Part shown: one piece after another, positions 6,388 through 10,571 of the stretch | Position numbering within the stretch: position 1 is the stretch's first letter | Layout of the letters: each line of letters opens with the position of its first letter | Assembly: GCA_019454625.1 (NCBI GenBank) | Contig: JACFNY010000046.1 | Coordinates: 1 to 10,571, forward strand | Origin: Sphingomonadaceae bacterium | GTDB taxonomy: Bacteria; Pseudomonadota; Alphaproteobacteria; Sphingomonadales; Sphingomonadaceae | DNA length: 10,571 bases | Reading direction: 5' to 3' | The notes under the pieces: model-generated | The model's database searches: none | What the model was told of the DNA's origin: nothing | The model's input: only the letters and a program-made list of their open reading frames with translations | Position numbers and translations under genes: made by a program

Positions 6388-7713
6388 TTAGGGCAGCAAG
6401 GGTGACCATGCCGGGTCGGATCCGTCGAGCGGCGTCGGGATCCGGCGCTCGTTGACGCCGGTCAGGTCAACCGACCAGAGGTCGGCGCGGCCGCCCCGCT
6501 GGCTGCGGAAAAACATCACGACGCGGCCGTTCGGCGACCATGTCGGGCCCTCGTCGCCCCAGCTGTCGGTGAGCAGGCGCTCGCCCGAGCCGTCGGGACG
6601 CATGACGCCGATGCGGAAGCCGCCGCCGCCCACGCGCGTGAAGGCGATGAGGTCGCCGCGCGGCGACCCCAACGGCGACGCGAAGCGGCCCCAGCCGCAG
6701 CAAATGCGGCGCTGGGCCGAACCGTCCGCGTTCATCACGTAGAGCTGCTGCGAGCCGCCACGGTCCGATTCGAACACGATCTTGCTGCCGTCGGGCGAAT
6801 AGCTCGGCGCCGTGTCGATGCCCGGCGCGCTCGTCAGCCGCTGCGGCGTGCCGCCGTTCACGCCGATCCGGTAGATGTCGGTGTTGCCGCCCTGCGCCAT
6901 CGAGAAGATCAGGCTCTGCCCGTCCGGCGAGAAGCGCGGCGCGAAGCTCATGTTCGGCAGGTTGCCGACCAGCGTCTGCCGCCCGGTGCCGATGTTGTAG
7001 ATGTACACGCGCGGCCTGTCCTGCGCGAACGACATGTAAGCGATCGTCTGCTGGCCGGGCGAGAAGCGCGGCGTCAGCACGAGATTCTGGCCGTTCGTCA
7101 GGAAGCGGTGGTTGGCGCCGTCCTGGTCCATGATCGCGAGGCGCTTGATTCGCTTCGTCTGGCTGCCGGTTTCCGACACGTAGACGATGCGGCTGTCGAA
7201 GTATCCGCTTTCGCCGGTCAGCCGCGAATAGACGGCGTCGGCGCACTTGTGCGCGGCGCGCCGCCAGAACGCCGGCTGCGTCGAGAAGCCCTCGCGCGCG
7301 AGGATCTCCTCCGAGAATACATCGTAAAGATAGCAGCCGACCGTGATCGAGCCGTCGCCGTTCACCTGCACGAAGCCGGTGACAAGCGCCTGCGCCGCCA
7401 CCGTGCGCCAGTTCGCGAAGCGCGGTGCCAGCACGTCCGGGTACGACACGGTCGTCGTGAAGGCGGACGGGTTGATCGGCTTGAAGAGGCCCGAGCTTGC
7501 AAGGTCGTTCGAGACGACCTCGGCCACCTGCCGCCCGAGCGCAGCGGTGTCGCCCGCCACGGTGCTCGCCAGCGCGGGCGTCGTGAACGCCGGCACGGCG
7601 ATCGGCATCGGCTTCGAGATGCCCGCGTTGATGTCGACGCGAAGCTGGGCGGCGGCGGGCGTCGCGGCGATCGCGATGAGCAGGGCCGACAATGCGGAAA
7701 TGAGGCTTTTCAC
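6388..7713 (-). CDS. tolB: Tol-Pal system periplasmic protein TolB
   Basis: TolB is the periplasmic β-propeller that shuttles between Pal and the TolA-driven inner-membrane complex. From the GTG at 7713 the protein has 441 residues. The signal peptide [20 protein letters not shown] ends in AAA, with cleavage probably after A22, and the mature N-terminus QLRVDINAG is the segment that contacts TolA in the family. The N-terminal α/β domain runs to about residue 165. The propeller blades follow, each with an F/Y-S-P-D/N-G turn: RFSPG (216-220), RFSPDG (260-265), SYSPDG (304-309), GSPRGD (349-354) and TWSPNG (391-396). I chose GTG 7713 because AAGGA is seven bases upstream of it but only one base upstream of ATG 7719, which would add MP at the front. 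The gap to the tolA stop is about ten bases. C338 and C339 are adjacent. Confidence 0.96.
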   Translation of the reverse strand: MKSLISALSALLIAIAATPAAAQLRVDINAGISKPMPIAVPAFTTPALASTVAGDTAALGRQVAEVVSNDLASSGLFKPINPSAFTTTVSYPDVLAPRFANWRTVAAQALVTGFVQVNGDGSITVGCYLYDVFSEEILAREGFSTQPAFWRRAAHKCADAVYSRLTGESGYFDSRIVYVSETGSQTKRIKRLAIMDQDGANHRFLTNGQNLVLTPRFSPGQQTIAYMSFAQDRPRVYIYNIGTGRQTLVGNLPNMSFAPRFSPDGQSLIFSMAQGGNTDIYRIGVNGGTPQRLTSAPGIDTAPSYSPDGSKIVFESDRGGSQQLYVMNADGSAQRRICCGWGRFASPLGSPRGDLIAFTRVGGGGFRIGVMRPDGSGERLLTDSWGDEGPTWSPNGRVVMFFRSQRGGRADLWSVDLTGVNERRIPTPLDGSDPAWSPLLP

Positions 7714-7720
7714 AGGCATA

Positions 7721-7725
7721 TCCTT
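7721..7725 (-). promoter_or_regulatory. tolB Shine-Dalgarno overlapping the tolA stop
   Basis: AAGGA on the minus strand begins within the tolA TAA stop (7726-7724). It is one base from ATG 7719, too close for normal initiation, and seven bases from GTG 7713, the usual distance. This supports the GTG start and termination-reinitiation coupling of tolB to tolA. Confidence 0.65.
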
Positions 7726-8527
7726 AAAGCGTCTCGCTTGGGTCGAAATTGAGCTCGAAATCCTTCCACCCGTCATAGAGTTCCGGGGGCAGTCCGGCCA
7801 GAGAGCAGGCCGGGTTCATCACGGCGCGGATCGCGGCGTCGCGCGCCACGCGGCCGTAGGCGGCATTTCCGGCACCGACGCCGCTCTGCGACAGCACTTC
7901 CGGCCGTCCGATGATGCTGCCGTCCTTCGCCACGCGCACGCGCAGCAGCGTCTTGATGTTGCGCGCGTCGGGACCGCCCGCATTGGGGTCCCAGCAGCGG
8001 TAGATGCGCTCGCGGATCGCCTGCGCCAGCGTCGCCATCGTGCGCGCGTCGAGCTTCGCGCCTTCCGGGATCGCCTGCTCGATCGACTTCGCGAAGTCGT
8101 TCGGCTTCGTCTTCCTCGGCGCGTCCTTCAGCGACTTGTCGATCAGGTTCGAAAGGTCGCGTTTCGGCTTCGGCTTTTCGGCGGGCTTGGGGTCCGGCTT
8201 CTTCGGCTCTTCCTTGGGCTTCGGCGGCGGCGGTGTCTCCTTGGGGAGCGTTTCCTGCGGCGGCAGCGTCGGTTCCGGCTTCAGCTCGGGCTTCGGCTCC
8301 ACGACCTCGGGCTGCGTTTCCTCCACGGTCTCGCGCGGCGCGGCCTCGATCGAGGGCTTGGGTTTTTCCTGTACGGTCGGCACGTCCGAGATGTCGACGA
8401 ACTCGACCGGGATCGGCTCCACGATCGGCGGGATGTCCTTCGACATCAGGCTCCAGCTCAGCGACAGCGCCGCGAACAGCGCGAGGTGCGCCGTGCCCGC
8501 GATCAGGATCGCGCGGCTCTCGGTCAC
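7724..8527 (-). CDS. tolA: TolA, inner-membrane-to-periplasm energy-transducing protein
   Basis: TolA is anchored in the inner membrane, is energised by TolQ-TolR and reaches across the periplasm to TolB. The 267-residue protein has one N-terminal membrane helix (about residues 6-28). Next comes a Pro/Glu/Lys-rich linker (about 52-123), whose first half is rich in Glu and second half in Lys-Pro. The C-terminal TolA domain III (about 140-267) carries [11 protein letters not shown] (175-185) and [15 protein letters not shown]178 and C241 could form a disulfide. It is much shorter than E. coli TolA (421 residues) and lacks the long Ala/Lys helical domain II, having a TonB-like extended linker instead. 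The GTG start overlaps the tolR TGA by four bases (GTGA), with GAGGA just upstream. Identification rests on domain III and the cluster; a TonB-like protein is ruled out by position between tolR and tolB. Confidence 0.95.
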   Translation of the reverse strand: MTESRAILIAGTAHLALFAALSLSWSLMSKDIPPIVEPIPVEFVDISDVPTVQEKPKPSIEAAPRETVEETQPEVVEPKPELKPEPTLPPQETLPKETPPPPKPKEEPKKPDPKPAEKPKPKRDLSNLIDKSLKDAPRKTKPNDFAKSIEQAIPEGAKLDARTMATLAQAIRERIYRCWDPNAGGPDARNIKTLLRVRVAKDGSIIGRPEVLSQSGVGAGNAAYGRVARDAAIRAVMNPACSLAGLPPELYDGWKDFELNFDPSETL

Positions 8528-8970
8528 CGGTCCTCGGCGCCGGCCTCGCTCACCAGCGCGACCTTCCTGAAGCCTGCGGCGTTCACCTCGCCCATCACGC
8601 GCATGACATTACCGAAGTCGAGGCGCCGGTCCGCCCGCACGTAGACGCGCGGCCCCTCCGCCTCGCCCGCGCGCGCCTCGCTGATGGCGGCGAGTTTAGC
8701 GGCGAGTTCCTCGGCGGGTACGCGCTGCTCGTCGATGTAGATCTCGCCCTCCGCATTCAGCGAAAGCTGGATCGGCGTATTGTCCTGCTTCAGCGCGCCC
8801 GCCTTGCTGTCGGGAAGGTCGATCGGCACGCCGGAGACGAGCAGCGGCGCCGTCACCATGAAGATGATGAGCAGCACGAGCATGACGTCGACGAGCGGCG
8901 TCACGTTGATCTCGCTCATCGGCGGCGCCTTGCCGCCCCTGCGTCCGCCGGGAGAAAGCCCCATCGCCAT
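8524..8970 (-). CDS. tolR: TolR, ExbD/TolR-family proton-channel subunit
   Basis: TolR pairs with TolQ to turn proton-motive force into movement of TolA. The 148-residue protein has a short glycine- and basic-residue-rich cytoplasmic start. A single membrane helix (about 24-44) follows, with sequence VTPLVDVMLVLLIIFM, where D28 corresponds to the essential proton-carrying aspartate (D23 in E. coli). The rest is a periplasmic domain containing GEIYIDEQRVPAEEL and VYVRADRRLDFGNVMRVM, as in ExbD/TolR proteins. GAAGG inside the end of tolQ lies eight bases before ATG 8970, supporting that start; M3 is also possible. The gap from the tolQ stop is three bases, and the stop overlaps the tolA GTG. 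ExbD is the alternative by domain alone, but the neighbours settle TolR. Confidence 0.97.
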   Translation of the reverse strand: MAMGLSPGGRRGGKAPPMSEINVTPLVDVMLVLLIIFMVTAPLLVSGVPIDLPDSKAGALKQDNTPIQLSLNAEGEIYIDEQRVPAEELAAKLAAISEARAGEAEGPRVYVRADRRLDFGNVMRVMGEVNAAGFRKVALVSEAGAEDR

Positions 8971-8973
8971 GCG

Positions 8974-9687
8974 TCAGGCCTTCGGCGCCATGGTTTCGAG
9001 TTCGCGCGACAGCTCGCCCTGGAACTCCTCGGCGAAGTTGTGCAGCCGCCCCTCGATCCGGCCGATGCCGTAGAGCAGCCGGTTGTAGCCGATCACCGCC
9101 GGGATCGCCGCGAACAGGCCCATCGCCGTCGCGAACAGCGCCTCGGCAATGCCCGGCGCCACCACCGCCAACGTCGTGTTCTGCGTCGCCGCGATCGAGG
9201 TGAAGCTGCGCATGATGCCCCACACCGTGCCGAACAGGCCGACGAACGGCGAGACCGAACCGATGGTGGCAAGGATGTTGAGCCGGTCCGAAAGCGTGTC
9301 GATCTCCCGCGCGATGGCGACACCCATCACGCCGCCGAGGCGCGTCCTGAGGCCGACGCGGTCGTACTTGCCGCCCGCCGTCGAGCGCCGCCACTCGCTC
9401 ATCGCCGCGGCGAACACCTTGGTCGCCGGATGCTCGGACTTGCCCGGCGCCTCGCGAATGTCCTCGAAGCTGTTCGCCTTCCAGAAGCGGTTCTCGAACG
9501 CCTCGGTCTGCTTGCCGATCACCTTCAGCCGCCGCGCGCGCTCGATGATGATCGCCCACGACCAGATCGAGGCGAACAGCAGTCCGATCATCACCGCCTT
9601 GACGACGATGTCGGCCTGCATGAACAGCGCCCACGGCGACATGTCCGCGGCCCCCGCCAGTGCGACGCTTGCGACCTCAGTTTCCAT
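8974..9687 (-). CDS. tolQ: TolQ, ExbB/TolQ-family motor subunit
   Basis: TolQ is the multi-spanning inner-membrane part of the Tol motor, forming the proton path with TolR. The 237-residue protein has three membrane helices at about residues 27-48, 138-162 and 173-198, separated by a large cytoplasmic loop. Signature stretches are PFVGLFGTVWGIMRSF (147-162) and APGIAEALFATAMGLFAAIP (177-196). T154 and T187 correspond to T145 and T178 of E. coli TolQ, which line the channel. GGGGAG lies just upstream of ATG 9687. The start overlaps the last 11 bases of ybgC, pointing to coupled translation. The cytoplasmic C-terminus ends in a charged helix. Nothing appears missing. Confidence 0.98.
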   Translation of the reverse strand: METEVASVALAGAADMSPWALFMQADIVVKAVMIGLLFASIWSWAIIIERARRLKVIGKQTEAFENRFWKANSFEDIREAPGKSEHPATKVFAAAMSEWRRSTAGGKYDRVGLRTRLGGVMGVAIAREIDTLSDRLNILATIGSVSPFVGLFGTVWGIMRSFTSIAATQNTTLAVVAPGIAEALFATAMGLFAAIPAVIGYNRLLYGIGRIEGRLHNFAEEFQGELSRELETMAPKA

Positions 9688-10156
9688 CCGGCTCCCCGTT
9701 CTCCGCCTTTACGGCCAGTTCCTCGAAAATCCTGCGCCATTCGGGCGGCTGGCGCTTCGGCCTGCCGTCTCGCCCGACGAGCGCAGCTGTAACAAGCGCA
9801 TCCGTGACGAGTTCCCCTGAACGCACGATGACTTGCGCGATCCGGCACGACGCCGCGCCGATGCTTTTCACGCGGCTTTCCACGTGCAGCACGTCGTCGA
9901 GCCGCGCGGGCCGCACGTAGCGGATGCGAAGGTCCGTCACGGCATACGCCCCTTCACCCGCCTCGAAGTACGCGCGCTGGTCGATCCCCGCGACGCGCAG
10001 CATGTCGGACCGCGCGCGCTCCATGAAGCGCAGGTAGTTGGCGTGGTAGACGACGCCCGAGAGGTCGGTGTCCTCGAAATAGACGCGCACGGGGAAGCGG
10101 TGAACACCGTCCACAAAGGCGCCTGAGGGCGGGCCGCTTGTCGTTTCACCCGTCAT
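9677..10156 (-). CDS. ybgC: YbgC, tol-pal-associated acyl-CoA thioesterase
   Basis: YbgC is a small cytoplasmic hot-dog-fold (4HBT) thioesterase that cleaves acyl-CoA or acyl-ACP thioesters and is usually encoded just ahead of tolQ. The 159-residue protein contains YFEDTDLSGVVYHANYLRFM (26-45). In this motif D31, in the DxxGxV element, is the expected catalytic aspartate. The following helix has ERARSDMLR. The N-terminal 18 residues before FPVRVYFEDTD are unlike the core and may be a disordered extension, so a shorter product is conceivable. No strong Shine-Dalgarno precedes ATG 10156 (only GGACGA). It begins 68 bp after the ruvB stop and its last 11 bases overlap tolQ. Its link to Tol-Pal function in phospholipid handling is known only by association. 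Confidence 0.95.
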   Translation of the reverse strand: MTGETTSGPPSGAFVDGVHRFPVRVYFEDTDLSGVVYHANYLRFMERARSDMLRVAGIDQRAYFEAGEGAYAVTDLRIRYVRPARLDDVLHVESRVKSIGAASCRIAQVIVRSGELVTDALVTAALVGRDGRPKRQPPEWRRIFEELAVKAENGEPDGN

Positions 10157-10224
10157 TTCGTCCGGTGTCTAACCGGGCGCGACTCGCCGGGGAAGCCCGA
10201 AAATTCGCCGATTCGCGGGGCGCT
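10157..10224 (-). other. ruvB-ybgC gap with a small inverted repeat
   Basis: The 68-bp gap holds CCGGT-N5-ACCGG (10162-10176), a five-base inverted repeat ending five bases before the ybgC ATG. I see no clear promoter, so the Tol cluster may be transcribed from within or upstream of ruvB. The repeat may be chance. Confidence 0.35.
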
Positions 10225-10571
10225 TCAGTCCTCGAACGGAAGCACGTCCCCCGCGCCCGCGGGCGGCGTGAGCCCGAGGTGCGTCCAGGCGCGTCCGTTC
10301 AGCATCCGTCCGCGCGCCGTGCGCGCGACGAGCCCGAGCTGGATGAGGAAGGGCTCGACAACCTCCTCCAGCGTGTCGCGCGGCTCCGAAAGCCCCGCCG
10401 CCAGTGTCTCGATGCCCACGGGTCCGCCCTTGTAGATGTCGGCGATCATGCCGAGGTAGCGGCGGTCCATCGCATCGAGCCCGAGCGCGTCGACCTCCAG
10501 CCTGAGAAGCGCGGTATCCGCTGCCTGACGATCCACGATGTCCGCACCCGCCACGTGCGCGAAGTCGCGCA
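10225..10571 (-). CDS. ruvB: Holliday junction branch-migration helicase RuvB, C-terminal part (partial)
   Basis: RuvB is the hexameric AAA+ motor that, with RuvA and RuvC, drives branch migration at Holliday junctions. Only the last 114 or so codons are present; the gene enters from the right edge. The reading frame is open to the edge with RDFAHVAG, the usual sequence just after the sensor-2 arginine region. [59 protein letters not shown] and AWTHLGL then follow. These belong to the winged-helix DNA-binding domain of RuvB. The AAA+ Walker motifs lie outside the window. A GTG at 10554 could be mistaken for a start, but conserved RuvB sequence continues upstream of it. In this type of genome ruvB is commonly followed by ybgC-tolQRAB-pal, as here. 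Confidence 0.97.
   Translation of the reverse strand, partial: RDFAHVAGADIVDRQAADTALLRLEVDALGLDAMDRRYLGMIADIYKGGPVGIETLAAGLSEPRDTLEEVVEPFLIQLGLVARTARGRMLNGRAWTHLGLTPPAGAGDVLPFED

Noticed and set aside
8233..9792. A 519-codon open frame on the plus strand opposite tolA, tolR and tolQ
   Set aside because: Its product is a low-complexity Arg/His/Ala/Asp mixture with no domain. Long antisense frames are expected opposite GC-rich genes, and the minus strand carries unmistakable TolQ, TolR and TolA.
1..10571. Search for mobile elements, CRISPR arrays, tRNA genes and defence or secretion islands
   Set aside because: No transposase, integrase, terminal repeats, regular repeat-spacer pattern or tRNA-like fold was seen, and all intergenic gaps are under about 140 bp between core genes.

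Overview
The window reads as a high-GC alphaproteobacterial chromosome, most probably from a sphingomonad-type bacterium. The grounds are the dense G/C third positions, the ruvB–ybgC–tolQ–tolR–tolA–tolB–pal order, the non-mevalonate isoprenoid gene ispG, and protein sequences of alphaproteobacterial character. This taxonomic call is inference from gene order and protein style; no rRNA or other marker is present. I see no insertion sequence, phage gene, tRNA, CRISPR array, toxin-antitoxin pair or compositional break. It looks like vertically inherited core genome, and I found no new multi-gene system.

Left part (1-2764): the first 50 codons of hisS point left off the edge. A 115-bp divergent gap separates it from ppa (soluble inorganic pyrophosphatase, plus strand). 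Next, on the same strand, comes a secreted M61-family metallopeptidase with a C-terminal PDZ domain. It starts at a TTG, and its strong Shine-Dalgarno lies in a hairpin that also resembles a terminator for ppa.

Middle part (2756-5708): ispG and a GNAT acetyltransferase form a two-gene minus-strand unit joined by an ATGA overlap. The GNAT gene ends inside the last codons of the M61 gene, so the two converge with a 9-bp overlap. A 128-bp divergent region carries a plausible ispG promoter and a 15-bp direct repeat. It is followed on the plus strand by a membrane acyltransferase of the acyltransferase-3 type.

Right part (5718-10571): the Tol-Pal envelope cluster runs right to left, from the 3' end of ruvB through ybgC, tolQ, tolR, tolA and tolB to pal. 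TolQ, TolR and TolA make the proton-motive-force-driven inner-membrane complex. TolB is the periplasmic shuttle and Pal is the peptidoglycan-binding outer-membrane lipoprotein. YbgC is the thioesterase usually found beside them. Overlaps or gaps of a few bases from ybgC to tolB imply tight translational coupling, while pal has a 136-bp leader of its own. A minus-strand intrinsic terminator with a UUCG loop closes the cluster and lies inside the 3' coding end of the convergent acyltransferase gene. No gene-free stretch exceeds about 140 bp.
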